From Shinella lacus (lineage in GTDB: Bacteria; Pseudomonadota; Alphaproteobacteria; Rhizobiales; Rhizobiaceae), in contig NZ_WHSB02000001.1 in assembly GCF_010994755.1 (NCBI RefSeq), positions 1-64,000 on the forward strand: a stretch of 64,000 bases of DNA. Reading direction: 5' to 3'. The translations under genes and the position numbers were made by a program. The notes under the pieces are model-generated. The model did not search any database and had not been told where the DNA came from. It was given only the letters and a program-made list of their open reading frames with translations. This document shows positions 1-8,864 of this stretch, piece by piece. Position 1 is the first letter of the stretch. Every line of letters starts with the position of its first letter.

Positions 1-124
1 AAATCTCGTCGAACGGGTTCATCGACATCTTCACATTCGAAAGCTCGACACCCGAGCCATCCGCCTTCACGCGAATTTTGACGTTGTAATCAACGACCCG
101 CTTTACAGGGACCAAGATCTTCAT
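1..124 (-). CDS. etfB: Electron transfer flavoprotein subunit beta, N-terminus only
   Basis: The minus strand from an ATG at 124 reads [20 protein letters not shown] and continues through a KMSMNPFDE segment, which is the recognisable start of EtfB. The gene runs off the left edge after about 41 codons. EtfB pairs with EtfA to carry electrons from acyl-CoA and other flavin dehydrogenases to ETF-quinone oxidoreductase. It lies on the same strand as the dehydratase pair at 215-1989, but 90 bases separate them, so co-transcription is only possible. Identity rests on the conserved N-terminus. Confidence 0.85.
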   Translation of the reverse strand, partial: MKILVPVKRVVDYNVKIRVKADGSGVELSNVKMSMNPFDEI

Positions 125-214
125 GGCAATTTTCTCCGACTGGCGATGCAGGCGCGATGGCACGGCGCCGATCGTCGGCGTCCTGGCCATTCCTGTCATC
201 GATCGTTTCAGGGT

Positions 215-730
215 TTAGGCGCCGGCGGCGCGCCGTTCGGCGAGAATGCGCCTCGTATAGGCCTTTATGCCGCCCTCCTGCATCATGCGCAGGGATTCCG
301 GCGCCATTGGCGCAAGGCTCGCGTGATAGCCGGTAGCGAGGTTCCGCAGGCTGCTGATGTCGAGATCGATTTCCAGCTCGTCACCCTCGGTCACGTGCCG
401 GTCGATATCGGCGAGTGCCACGATCGGGATGCCGAAATTGATGCCGTTGCGCATGAAGAGCCGGCCGAAGCTGGGCGCCACAACGGCTGCGATGCCCGCC
501 TCGCGCATTGCGCCCGCGGCTTCCTCGCGGCTTGATCCGCAGCCAAAGTTCAAGCCGCCGACAATGATGTCGCCTGGGCGGACCTTCGATGCGAAGCCCT
601 CATCGATTCCCGCCATCAAATGGGAGGCCATTTCGCCCGGTTCATAGGCCGGCCGAAAATGAGGTTTCGGAAAGATCAGGTCGGTGTTCACGTTCACACC
701 AAAGGTCCAGGTTCTGCCGCGTATCTTCAT
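215..730 (-). CDS. LeuD-like dehydratase small subunit (aconitase family)
   Basis: A 171-residue swivel-domain protein of the aconitase superfamily. The substrate-loop signature GLNFGCGSSREEA lies near residues 59-71, and the length is normal for stand-alone LeuD-type small subunits. It should complex with the Fe-S large subunit encoded just upstream to hydrate or dehydrate a hydroxy-di/tricarboxylate. Its ATG overlaps the large-subunit stop as ATGA (727-730), implying translational coupling. Housekeeping leuCD is not normally found in such a cluster. The neighbours (lyase-family enzyme, flavoprotein, TTT transporter) suggest a catabolic substrate such as a 2,3-substituted malate or a citrate analogue, which is inference. 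Confidence 0.85.
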   Translation of the reverse strand: MKIRGRTWTFGVNVNTDLIFPKPHFRPAYEPGEMASHLMAGIDEGFASKVRPGDIIVGGLNFGCGSSREEAAGAMREAGIAAVVAPSFGRLFMRNGINFGIPIVALADIDRHVTEGDELEIDLDISSLRNLATGYHASLAPMAPESLRMMQEGGIKAYTRRILAERRAAGA

Positions 731-1989
731 TGCTTCACCAGAAATTCGCTCGGGGAGACCACGTGGCCGGCGATTGCGGACGCGGCCACCGTGGCGGGAG
801 AGGCCACGATGAGGCTGGAGTCCGGGCTACCCATGCGACCGCGGAAATTGCGGCTGGCGGAAGTAATGCCCATTTCACCAGCCGCCATCATGCCCTGGTG
901 ACAGCCTGTGCAGGGCCCGCATCCGGGCACGCCGATCACGGCACCTGCCTCCACCATGATCTGGATGAGACCTTCGCGCATGGCCTGCTGGAAAACGTCC
1001 GCCGAACCGGGATTGACCATCATCCGGCAATTGTCCGCGACGTGCCTACCGCGCATGATCTCCGCCGCCAGACGGAAGTCGTTGATCCTGCCGCCGGTGC
1101 AGGTTCCGAAGATGGCTTCGTCGACCTCGATATGGGCCGCCTCGCCTGCCGTCACGACATTGGAGAGGTCGTGCGGTAGCGCCACCAGCGAGTCCAACTC
1201 CGTCACGTCGATCTCGATGGTGCGGGCGTAATCCGCCTCCCCGTCCGTCTCGTAGACCGTCCAGCCGGATGTCACCTGACGCGACCGGAGATAGTCGAAC
1301 GTGATCTCGTCGGGCTGGATGTATCCGGCCTTCGCGCCGAAATCGATCACCATATTCGTCAAAACGAGGCGCTCGTCCATGCACAGCGAGCGGACGAGCG
1401 GGCCAGTGAACTCGACCGCCTGGTAGACGGCGGCGTCCTCGCCATAGTCCTGGGCGATTTTGAGCACGATGTCCTTTGCGGTCACCCATGGCTTCAGTTC
1501 GCCATGCAGCACGACACGCAGCACTTCGGGAACACGGAGCCAATTGTATCCGAGCGCCAGGCCCGAGGCGATGTCGGAATGCCCGAGTCCGGTCGAGAAG
1601 CAACCGAGGGCGCCATTTGTGACCGTATGGGAATCGGTCCCGAAAATGAGGCTACCGGGCCGCGCATACCCCTTCTCCGGGAAAAGCACGTGGCCAATGC
1701 CTTCTCCGGCATGGAATTTCGATATGGCCTGAGCCTTTGTCCAGACCCGCGTCACCTTCTGGGCCTCTGCATCCTGCGGGCGGATCGCGGGGTAATGGTG
1801 GTCGAAAACGACAACGACCCGTTCCGGGTCGAAAACCTTGTCGCCGCCCATTTCCGCAAGCAACGCACGGGCGCGTGCTGCGCCGCGATCGTTCAGCATG
1901 ATCAGGTCAGGCTCGACATTCACGATCTCTCCGACCTGAACGCTGTCCCGGCCCGCGTGGGCGGCAATTATCTTGGCAAGCGCATGCAT
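727..1989 (-). CDS. LeuC-like 4Fe-4S dehydratase large subunit (aconitase family)
   Basis: A 420-residue aconitase-superfamily catalytic subunit. Family motifs visible are FGTDSHTVTNGALG near residues 115-130, the first cluster cysteine in FGTCTGGRINDF, and a second cysteine group in PGCGPCTGCHQG near residues 355-370. These ligate the 4Fe-4S cluster that binds the substrate hydroxyl. It forms a coupled pair with the LeuD-like subunit. Relatives are annotated as 3-isopropylmalate dehydratase, homoaconitase or 2,3-dimethylmalate dehydratase; the lyase-family gene beside it makes a catabolic role more likely than leucine synthesis. An operator-like dyad at 2033-2047 lies 44 bases upstream of the start. 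Confidence 0.85.
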   Translation of the reverse strand: MHALAKIIAAHAGRDSVQVGEIVNVEPDLIMLNDRGAARARALLAEMGGDKVFDPERVVVVFDHHYPAIRPQDAEAQKVTRVWTKAQAISKFHAGEGIGHVLFPEKGYARPGSLIFGTDSHTVTNGALGCFSTGLGHSDIASGLALGYNWLRVPEVLRVVLHGELKPWVTAKDIVLKIAQDYGEDAAVYQAVEFTGPLVRSLCMDERLVLTNMVIDFGAKAGYIQPDEITFDYLRSRQVTSGWTVYETDGEADYARTIEIDVTELDSLVALPHDLSNVVTAGEAAHIEVDEAIFGTCTGGRINDFRLAAEIMRGRHVADNCRMMVNPGSADVFQQAMREGLIQIMVEAGAVIGVPGCGPCTGCHQGMMAAGEMGITSASRNFRGRMGSPDSSLIVASPATVAASAIAGHVVSPSEFLVKQ

Positions 1990-2032
1990 GGCAACCTTTC
2001 AGCCGTTGTCGGCTTCCGTTCGTCTCATTCTA

Positions 2033-2047
2033 TGAAACATCATTTCA
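2033..2047. promoter_or_regulatory. Operator-like dyad TGAAA-CATCA-TTTCA
   Basis: A perfect inverted repeat of TGAAA and TTTCA around a 5-base spacer, in the divergent region between the dehydratase pair (start 1989) and the lyase-family gene (start 2131). The same 15 bases recur exactly at 5733-5747, and a variant with another spacer is at 10010-10024. It is likely the binding site of the IclR-family protein at 3169-4065. Binding is inferred from recurrence and position. Confidence 0.65.
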
Positions 2048-2130
2048 TTTTATATTGCAAGATAAGTCTGTTTGGGAAATAGTGTCAACAGGCGTCATCG
2101 CCGTGCCATGAGAGAACAAAGGATCACCCC

Positions 2131-3123
2131 GTGCAGCAGGAAGACACCGGCGGAATGCCCGAAAACCGCGAAGACGAATCGAAGCGAGCCGAGACGGGCG
2201 CGCCTGCAGTGCGGCTGCGCCAGCTGATGGAGCAACAGGAACGCGTAGTTTCGGTCCTTCACCCGCCGAGCGCCCACCTAGCCCGCATCATGGAGAAAGC
2301 CGGGTGCGAGGTGGGCTTCGTCGGGACCGGAAGCGTCGTCGGTGCCTATACCGGGCTTGCCGATGTCGGCACGGCAACCATGATGGAATGCGTCACGATC
2401 TCCGGCTGGATCGCACAGTCGGTGAATTTTCCGATCATCATGGACGGCGACACCGGGCATGGCGGCATCATGGCCGTGCGCCGCATGGTGCGCGAATGCA
2501 TAAGGGCAGGAATCGCAGGAATCCGCATCGACGACCAGCCGATCGAGGGCAAGCGCAGGACGGGCGACGCCGGTATCGAAGTCGCGCCGCTCGACCAGGT
2601 CATCGCCCGCTATCGCGCCGCCGTCGACATGAAGAACGAGATCGATCCGAACTTCGTGGTGATGGCGCAATGCTATGCGCGCGACGCTGTTGGGTTCGAT
2701 CTTCCCAAGACACTCGACCGCCTGCGGGCCTACCGCGAAGAAGCCGGCGTCGACTGGGTACAGCTCGAATCACCGCACTCGGTCGATGAGATCCGCCATG
2801 CCCGCGCCGCGGTGAAAGGGCCATTTTCGTTCATGAAGGGCAAGCTGCCACGTTACCTGTCGCTCGACGAGCACAAGGACCTCGGTGTCAATCTCGCCTG
2901 GCTGCCGAGCTTCACGCATCATATTGCGTGGGCCGCCGTCTGGGACTTCATGCAGGAATTCCAGAGCGACGGCATCGCGGCCTGGGAACGTTTCGCCGAT
3001 AGCCGCAAGGCCAATCCCTATCCGATCCCCTTTGTCGGACCGGAGGGCGAAGGGGCCACACGCCAGCAGGCCCTTGAAGAGCGCTATTTTCGTGGAGTGC
3101 CTGCCGAAGGCCGCGACGGCTGA
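2131..3123 (+). CDS. Isocitrate lyase/PEP mutase superfamily enzyme, atypical active site
   Basis: A 330-residue TIM-barrel protein of the PEP mutase/isocitrate lyase superfamily. The GTG start has an AAAGGA ribosome site 7 bases upstream; an ATG at 2155 is the alternative. The metal-binding segment PIIMDGDTGHGG and the following IRIDDQ match methylisocitrate lyase. The flexible catalytic loop reads GKRRTGD where lyases carry K(K/R)CGH, so the catalytic cysteine is absent, and the MARTD motif is replaced by MAQCY. Cluster context suggests carbon-carbon cleavage of a hydroxy acid made by the adjacent dehydratase, but decarboxylase, hydrolase or mutase chemistry is possible. It is convergent with the IclR gene. 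Confidence 0.85.
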   Translation: MQQEDTGGMPENREDESKRAETGAPAVRLRQLMEQQERVVSVLHPPSAHLARIMEKAGCEVGFVGTGSVVGAYTGLADVGTATMMECVTISGWIAQSVNFPIIMDGDTGHGGIMAVRRMVRECIRAGIAGIRIDDQPIEGKRRTGDAGIEVAPLDQVIARYRAAVDMKNEIDPNFVVMAQCYARDAVGFDLPKTLDRLRAYREEAGVDWVQLESPHSVDEIRHARAAVKGPFSFMKGKLPRYLSLDEHKDLGVNLAWLPSFTHHIAWAAVWDFMQEFQSDGIAAWERFADSRKANPYPIPFVGPEGEGATRQQALEERYFRGVPAEGRDG

Positions 3124-3168
3124 GGCGGCCATGGCCCGCCGCACCGGGCGCTTGCTTGCCGGCGGAGT

Positions 3169-4065
3169 TCACGCCGGCGGCTTGTATCCCAGGCGCTCCG
3201 ATATCTGCCGCGCACCGTGCAGCATCAAGCCGATGCATCGCTCCCTGTGTTCGGGTGTGTAGCGATAGGCCGGCGTCAGCACGTCGATTGCCGCTACGGT
3301 GCGGCCTTCATAATTCTTAATAGGCACGGCGATCGCGCCGCCGCCTGCGATCAGCTCGCCGCGGCTTTCGGCATAGCCGAGCTCTCGGATAAGGGCGATT
3401 TCCTTGAGCAGGTCCTCCCGCCGCGTGATCGTATTTTCCTGGATCTGCTGTAGCTCGACGCGGGCGAGATAGTCTTCGATTTCTGCGTCATCCAGCCCGG
3501 CAAGAAGCACTTTGCTGGACGCACCGGCATAAAGCGGAGAATGCACGCCGAGATCGGCGCTGCGGCGCATCGGATGCAGCCCTTCGAGGGAATCGATGTG
3601 AACGCGCGTATCGCCAGAGCGCACGGAGAGCACGATGGTCTCGTTCAGTGCGTTACGGATGTCGCGCATGACGGGGGCGGCCAAGGCATGCAGGTTGGCC
3701 TGCCGGCGGCGAATGTCGGCAAGGCGCACGAGGGCGAAGCCCAGACTGTACTCGCCCGTGTTCGGGTCCATCTCGCAGAACTCGTGTTCGACGAGGGTGG
3801 AGAGGATGCGGAACACGGTGGATTTCGGCAGACCCGTCGCCTTGGAGATATCCTTGAGGCCTCGAGATGGCTGGCCCGAACTAAAGACACCCATGATCTC
3901 CACCGCCCGGTTCAAGACGGTGATGGAGTAGGCACCACCCTTCTTGGTGGCCTCTTCCGTGGCGGAAGCAGATGCTTCGTTTGTGTCCTCAGATGGGGTG
4001 GCCGCGTGTGATCCGCGGCCCCCTCTTCGACGTCCGGAAACTGTTTCGTCCATATGGGAACCCAT
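3169..4065 (-). CDS. IclR-family transcriptional regulator of the first catabolic cluster
   Basis: A 298-residue regulator with a charged N-terminal extension of about 45 residues. A winged helix follows (LKDISKATGLPKSTVFRILSTL, near residues 67-88), then an IclR effector-binding domain. IclR proteins bind small carboxylates and repress or activate adjacent catabolic genes. Its start overlaps an inverted ATTTCA/TGAAAT repeat (4064-4080), so autoregulation is plausible. A second start at 4053 (MDETVS) is possible. The best candidate operators are the TGAAA/TTTCA dyads at 2033, 5733 and 10010. It lies downstream of the flavoprotein gene on the same strand. Confidence 0.9.
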   Translation of the reverse strand: MGSHMDETVSGRRRGGRGSHAATPSEDTNEASASATEEATKKGGAYSITVLNRAVEIMGVFSSGQPSRGLKDISKATGLPKSTVFRILSTLVEHEFCEMDPNTGEYSLGFALVRLADIRRRQANLHALAAPVMRDIRNALNETIVLSVRSGDTRVHIDSLEGLHPMRRSADLGVHSPLYAGASSKVLLAGLDDAEIEDYLARVELQQIQENTITRREDLLKEIALIRELGYAESRGELIAGGGAIAVPIKNYEGRTVAAIDVLTPAYRYTPEHRERCIGLMLHGARQISERLGYKPPA

Positions 4066-4080
4066 TTCATATCGTGAAAT
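4055..4080. promoter_or_regulatory. Putative autoregulatory operator at the iclR start
   Basis: Two overlapping dyads cover the regulator's start codon. One is TGGGA-ACCCA-TTTCA (4055-4069), which resembles the cluster operator with a degenerate left half. The other is ATTTCA-TATCG-TGAAAT (4064-4080), a perfect repeat with half-sites in reversed order. Either could mediate autoregulation; this is inferred from similarity to the sites at 2033, 5733 and 10010. Confidence 0.45.
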
Positions 4081-4115
4081 GACACCGTAATGGCAAACCG
4101 TTTCAGCGTCCAGCC

Positions 4116-5642
4116 TCAGCCCGCAACGGCTTGTTCTGCCTGCTTGGCGGCCTTCGTGTTGACATAGGCGGCAGCACTTCGCCCCGCAATGCGCCCGAAA
4201 ACCGCACCCGCCATCAGGCCCGTGCTGCCGGGATAGTTGAAGTAGTAAAGCCCGCCCACCAGTTCACCGGCGGCAAAAACGCCGGAGAGTGGCTGATCTT
4301 CGATATCGAGAACCTGCGCCTCCGTATTGATCTTCAGGCCACCGAACGTGAACGTGATGCCGCAGCCGACCGAGTAGGCCTCGAATGGACCTTTCTCGAT
4401 CGTGTTGGCCCAATTCGACTTGGTGACCGCGAGCCCTACCGTCGACTTTCCATCCTTGATGTTCGGATCGAAGTCGACATCCTTCTTAATGGAGTCATTG
4501 TACTCACGGACGGTGTTGAGGAAGCCGTGATAGTCGACGTCCCCCATCTTGTCGGCCAGTTCCTCGAGGGTATCGGCCTTCACCTTGGTGGCGCCGCGCA
4601 TCTTGTATTCATCGCGAATGAGATGCGCGACCTGGGCATCGAACACCTGCCACGCATAGCTGCCGGGCTGCTGGAGCACGATCCTGCCATACTTGGCATA
4701 GGTGTAGTTGCGGAAGTCAGCCCCCTCGTCCAAGAAGCGTTTGCCCTCGGCATTGACCATGATGCTGTAGGGGTAGCTGTGGCGATAGCCCGCGGAATGC
4801 TGGCCATCGACATCGCCGAAATCGTTCGCATAACGCTCCCAGGAAACTGAGTGGCAGCCAGACCACTGGCCGTAGGACTGCGCGCCGAAGTCGAGCGCCA
4901 TCTTGATGCCGTCACCCGTATTGTAGCGGGTTCCGCGAACCTTGGCCATTTCCCAGCCCGGGCCGAGATAGCGGGCACGCCATTCGCGGTTGGCCTCGAA
5001 GCCGCCGCAAGCGAGAACCACGGCCGTGGCGTGGATGTCTTCCTCGATGCCATCCACGATGACCCGAACGCCGCCGACGGCTGCGCCGTTGCGCAGGAGC
5101 GAGACAGCTCGCGTGCCGTAGCGGATTTCGACGCCACGCTTCTCCGCGGCACGAATTTCGGCCTCGACGAGACCGGCACCACCGCCATTGGCATAGATGA
5201 CCACGCCACCGAAGAACTTGAACCGGCCGTTGTGGTTGAAGGCCTGGCGTCCGTAGTTCGGCACAAATTTCACGCCCTGCTGCATGAGCCAGTGAACAGT
5301 GTCGGTGCTGTTGTTGACGATGATGTCGGCGAGTTCCGGGTCGATGTGATATTGCGTAATGCGGCCCAGATCGTCGAAATAGTTCTCTGCGGTATATTCG
5401 CCGAAATCCGTTTTTGCGATGTCCTCGTCCGACAAGTCGGGAACGATCTTCTTGATGTCGGCAGCACCGTGGTGGACCATGCGGAAGCCGCCGCCCGTAA
5501 AGGCGGAATTGCCTCCGCGCTTGTGCTCCGGCGCGCGCTCGAGCACGAGAACGCTTGCTCCGCCTTCAACGGCCGAGAGTGCTGCGGACAGAGCCGCGTT
5601 TCCGCCGCCGACAACGATCACATCGTATTGCTTGCCACTCAT
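4116..5642 (-). CDS. FAD-dependent dehydrogenase, TcuA/fumarate reductase flavoprotein-like
   Basis: A 508-residue flavoprotein. The start at 5642 (MSGKQYDVIVVGGGNAALSA) is chosen because GGAGGAG lies about 10 bases upstream; an in-frame ATG at 5678 adds 12 unlikely residues. The N-terminal GxGxxA dinucleotide fold, the HKRGGNSAFTGGGFR segment and the C-terminal GELVGGLYYFNYPGSTGLM segment match the fumarate reductase/succinate dehydrogenase flavoprotein family, and the tricarballylate dehydrogenase TcuA in particular. No signal peptide is seen, so it is probably cytoplasmic. It may desaturate a saturated di- or tricarboxylate, feeding the LeuCD-like hydratase. An operator dyad at 5733 lies 91 bases upstream. 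Confidence 0.85.
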   Translation of the reverse strand: MSGKQYDVIVVGGGNAALSAALSAVEGGASVLVLERAPEHKRGGNSAFTGGGFRMVHHGAADIKKIVPDLSDEDIAKTDFGEYTAENYFDDLGRITQYHIDPELADIIVNNSTDTVHWLMQQGVKFVPNYGRQAFNHNGRFKFFGGVVIYANGGGAGLVEAEIRAAEKRGVEIRYGTRAVSLLRNGAAVGGVRVIVDGIEEDIHATAVVLACGGFEANREWRARYLGPGWEMAKVRGTRYNTGDGIKMALDFGAQSYGQWSGCHSVSWERYANDFGDVDGQHSAGYRHSYPYSIMVNAEGKRFLDEGADFRNYTYAKYGRIVLQQPGSYAWQVFDAQVAHLIRDEYKMRGATKVKADTLEELADKMGDVDYHGFLNTVREYNDSIKKDVDFDPNIKDGKSTVGLAVTKSNWANTIEKGPFEAYSVGCGITFTFGGLKINTEAQVLDIEDQPLSGVFAAGELVGGLYYFNYPGSTGLMAGAVFGRIAGRSAAAYVNTKAAKQAEQAVAG

Positions 5643-5732
5643 TGAAAATTCGCTCCTCCGGTTGAGACGCCGCTCCATCGTCGGACGGCTTTGAATGCAC
5701 CATGCCGACCCTAGCCAGCATTGTCAATATTA

Positions 5733-5747
5733 TGAAACATCATTTCA
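5733..5747. promoter_or_regulatory. Operator-like dyad TGAAA-CATCA-TTTCA
   Basis: Identical in all 15 bases to the site at 2033. It sits between the AbrB gene's stop (5760) and the flavoprotein start (5642). A TTGACA-type box on the minus strand (5722-5727) is immediately adjacent, suggesting an internal promoter. A partial repeat of the right part (CGAAACATCAATG) follows at 5753, inside the AbrB stop region. Confidence 0.6.
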
Positions 5748-5759
5748 TTGTACGAAACA

Positions 5760-6800
5760 TCAATGCGTCACTTTGCTGCCGAACAACCGCCGGACGACGA
5801 TCGGCCCGATGACGACGAGGCAACTCATGCGGATGATCTGTATCGTGGCAACGAAGCCCAGGCTGATATGAGCCGCGACGGCGAGCGCCGAAACCTCCGC
5901 GACGCCCCCGGGCGAAAACGCCAACAGCATCGCGTCGAAAGCCTCGCCGAGAAGATAAGAGACGCCCGCGGCAAAAGCTGCGACGAGAAGAAGCGCGGAG
6001 AGCGCCCATATGAGTGAGATCGCAAGCGTGCCGAAAACCTCGTTCAAGCGCACGCCCGCAAAGCGGACCCCGATGAATGTTCCCAGAACGGCCTGGGCGC
6101 CGGCCACCATGGCCGCAGGCGGGGCGCTCTGTGTCAACGGAATGGCGTGCACAATGATGCTGGCGATGAGCGGACCGATGAGGAACGGTGCTGGTATGCG
6201 CAGCAGTTTGCCTGCCAACGAGCCAACGATCGCGCATCCGACCAGAATGGCGAGGTCCAGCCATCCGGGCGGCAGTCCGGGCTTGGGCGTCAGGGCCACG
6301 ACCTCCAGGCCGAGAAGATAGCGAAGCGAGAGGGAAATGGCCGTGACCGTGACGGCAAGGCGCGCGGAGTGTACCAAGACGACCTTCTTCACATCCGCCC
6401 CGCAATCCTCCGCCAGAACGACGATTTCCGACAGATTGCCCGGCACGGCGGCAAAATAGCTCGTGACAGAATCAAAGCCAGCCCGCCGAAAAAAGAGCCA
6501 GCCGAGCCCCACCATGCTGGCGAGGTAGAGAACCACGAGGAGCGCCAGAACGACCAGCGCGCTGCCCGTCGGTATGCCCGAGACATCCAGCACGCTGCCG
6601 AACATGACGCCGAGAACGGTCGCTAAGCAGTTGCGCGCTAATTTCGGCATGGCGAGCGGCAGCTTGCAGAAACTGGCGATCGTTGTCGCCGTCATCGCGC
6701 CGAGCATGAAAGGGAGCGGCGTACCGATAAGGGAGAAAGCCATCCCGCCGGCGGCGCCTATCCCCACCGCCAGCAGGAATTTCAAAAGCTGCGCGACCAC
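5760..6800 (-). CDS. AbrB-family membrane protein
   Basis: A 346-residue polytopic membrane protein with about ten hydrophobic segments and the duplicated architecture of the AbrB/putative ammonia monooxygenase family (first half around PLPFMLGAMTATTIASF, second around PAPFLIGPLIASIIVHA). Members are predicted permeases found next to TTT transporters and organic-acid catabolic genes; the substrate is not known. Its start is 7 bases after the TctAB stop, so it belongs to the same operon. The function here is inferred only from family and neighbours. Confidence 0.8.
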   Translation of the reverse strand: MVAQLLKFLLAVGIGAAGGMAFSLIGTPLPFMLGAMTATTIASFCKLPLAMPKLARNCLATVLGVMFGSVLDVSGIPTGSALVVLALLVVLYLASMVGLGWLFFRRAGFDSVTSYFAAVPGNLSEIVVLAEDCGADVKKVVLVHSARLAVTVTAISLSLRYLLGLEVVALTPKPGLPPGWLDLAILVGCAIVGSLAGKLLRIPAPFLIGPLIASIIVHAIPLTQSAPPAAMVAGAQAVLGTFIGVRFAGVRLNEVFGTLAISLIWALSALLLVAAFAAGVSYLLGEAFDAMLLAFSPGGVAEVSALAVAAHISLGFVATIQIIRMSCLVVIGPIVVRRLFGSKVTH

Positions 6801-6807
6801 GCGCCGC

Positions 6808-8781
6808 TCACATCAGCCAGTCCGGGAAGTCCAGCCAGAGCGGGATTAGACCCTCCGGATAGTCGAGATAAAGCACATAGGCGAGCACCGCGAGGGTCAG
6901 GATCGTACACAGGGTGATGATCGCGTTTCGGCGCAAGGGACGACCGCACTCGACATAGAGGAAGGCAAAGACGAAGACCGCCGATGCCAGCGTAAAGCCC
7001 AAGACGTAGATAAGCCCGGCAAACAGCGCAAACCAGGCGAAGTAGACGTATTTGCTCGGCCGCTCGCTGAAGACGGTCCTATTCGTCTGGTCGATATCGC
7101 CGAGGACGGGATTTGCCAGAGGCGCGAAGGCTTGGTGTGCAATCACCATGCCGGTCAGGATAATCGTGATGACGCCCACAGAGGCGGGATAGAGATAAGT
7201 GAGATAGCTTTTGTCGCGGATCGCAAAGAGCGCCCATAGTGTCACAAGTGCCAGCGCGGCCGAGAATGCGATCTGGGGTACGCGCGATGTCACCGCGTCT
7301 CCTTCCGCATCCGCGGGATCATCCGGCGACGACTTCATCATGATGCGGATGCCGACGGCGAGCGAGGCGAGCACCATGAGCGCGATGGCAATGGACTGAG
7401 GCCGCTCGAGGAAGGACAGGCCATAGACCTGCGCCGTCTGATAGATATTGGCTTCGAGCGGGCGCGAAAGGACGAACCCGACGACCAACGCCGGACGCGG
7501 CCAGTCGAACCGCTTCATGTAGCAGCCGAAGACCGTCAGCGTCAGAAGAGTGACGATGTCGCCCCAGCTCTTCGTCGCCTGATAGGCGGTGAACACCATT
7601 ACGACAACGATCAGCGGCGCCATCAACGCGTAGCGAATGACAGTCAGGCGAGCAATCGGCCCGGCCAGCATGACGCAGAGGATGCCCGCGAAGACGTTTC
7701 CAAGCGCCAGCGACCAGATGATGACGAAGGTCAGGTGCAGGTCGGCGCCCACCATGCGCGCACCGGGCTCAAGCCCGATCAGAATGAACGCGCCAAGCAG
7801 CAGCGCCATAGACCCGGAACCCGGTATGCCAAAGAACAGGGTCGGCACGAGGTCACCACCGCGCACCGCATTGTTGGCGGCTTCGGGCGCGATCACGCCG
7901 CGAATGTCGCCCTTGCCAAATTTCGAACGGTCCCGCGAGGATTGCACGACATGGCCATAGGCAAGCCAGTCAGCAGTGGAGGCGCCGACACCCGGCAGGA
8001 TGCCGACGATCGCGCCCAACACCGAGACGCGAAGGACCAGCCACCAGTTGCGTATTGTGTCGAAGATGCCCTCCATGAAGCCGCTGCCGAGCCGCGCATC
8101 CTTGGCGATCGTCGAGCGCTGCCGCATCAAGTCGACGATCTCTGGAAAGGCGAATATGCCGAGCGCCAGCACGACGAGCGGAATGCCGTCGCTCAGATAG
8201 ACCGTGGAAAACGTGTAGCGCAGTTCACCGGTGGCCGGCGCACTGCCGATGCTGCCGAGCAGGAGGCCGACGGAACAGGCGGCAAGTCCCTTGAAGAGAC
8301 TGGCGCCCGTCAGCGAGCCCACCATCGATAAGGCGAGGAGGATCAGCAACAACTGTTCTCCCATGCCCACGCCGAGGATCAAAGGCTTGGCGATGAAGAC
8401 ACAGCCCGTCAGCACAACGGCGCCGAACAGACCCCCGATGAGCGAGGCGGAAAAGGATGCACTCAGCGCCCTCGCCGCATGGCCCTGACGCGCCAGCGGG
8501 AAGCCATCAAGCACGGTCGCGGAGGATGACCCACCGGGTATGCCCATGAGGATGGACGGAAAGGTGTCGCCTGTCGCCGTCGTTGCCAACATACCGATCA
8601 TCAGCGCAAGGGCGGAAGTCTGCTCCATGCCATAGACGAAGGGAAGAAGCAGCGCCATGCCGGCCACGCCACCCATGCCGGGCAGAACGCCGACCACCAT
8701 GCCCATGCCGACACCGATCAACAGATAGGCAAGGTGGTGCAGCGACAGCAGCTCCCCCAGCGACTGAACTATGACTTCCAT
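6808..8781 (-). CDS. TctA-TctB fusion, TTT transporter membrane subunit
   Basis: A 657-residue membrane protein. The first 500 or so residues are TctA, with the paired motifs VGVLPGMGGVAGMALLLPF and VGILPGVGASTADW plus FGIPGSGSMALLLGAF. After a charged linker (SSPDDPADAEGD), the last 140 residues form four hydrophobic segments typical of TctB, normally a separate protein. The start at 8781 (MEVIVQSLGEL) follows TGAGGAA; a TTG at 8793 is less likely. With the binding protein at 8865-9965 it should import a carboxylate using the membrane potential or ion gradient. The substrate is unknown, probably the acid metabolised by this cluster. Confidence 0.9.
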   Translation of the reverse strand: MEVIVQSLGELLSLHHLAYLLIGVGMGMVVGVLPGMGGVAGMALLLPFVYGMEQTSALALMIGMLATTATGDTFPSILMGIPGGSSSATVLDGFPLARQGHAARALSASFSASLIGGLFGAVVLTGCVFIAKPLILGVGMGEQLLLILLALSMVGSLTGASLFKGLAACSVGLLLGSIGSAPATGELRYTFSTVYLSDGIPLVVLALGIFAFPEIVDLMRQRSTIAKDARLGSGFMEGIFDTIRNWWLVLRVSVLGAIVGILPGVGASTADWLAYGHVVQSSRDRSKFGKGDIRGVIAPEAANNAVRGGDLVPTLFFGIPGSGSMALLLGAFILIGLEPGARMVGADLHLTFVIIWSLALGNVFAGILCVMLAGPIARLTVIRYALMAPLIVVVMVFTAYQATKSWGDIVTLLTLTVFGCYMKRFDWPRPALVVGFVLSRPLEANIYQTAQVYGLSFLERPQSIAIALMVLASLAVGIRIMMKSSPDDPADAEGDAVTSRVPQIAFSAALALVTLWALFAIRDKSYLTYLYPASVGVITIILTGMVIAHQAFAPLANPVLGDIDQTNRTVFSERPSKYVYFAWFALFAGLIYVLGFTLASAVFVFAFLYVECGRPLRRNAIITLCTILTLAVLAYVLYLDYPEGLIPLWLDFPDWLM

Positions 8782-8864
8782 GATATTCCTCAAATCGACG
8801 CGTCAGCTGCGCCCGCAAAAACAAGGATCGAAGACGTGGAGATCACGCCTTCGATCGCGCCAGA

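Noticed and set aside
727-1989. Naming the dehydratase pair leuC/leuD
   Set aside because: Family membership is clear, but the catabolic neighbours make leucine biosynthesis doubtful, so no symbol was assigned.
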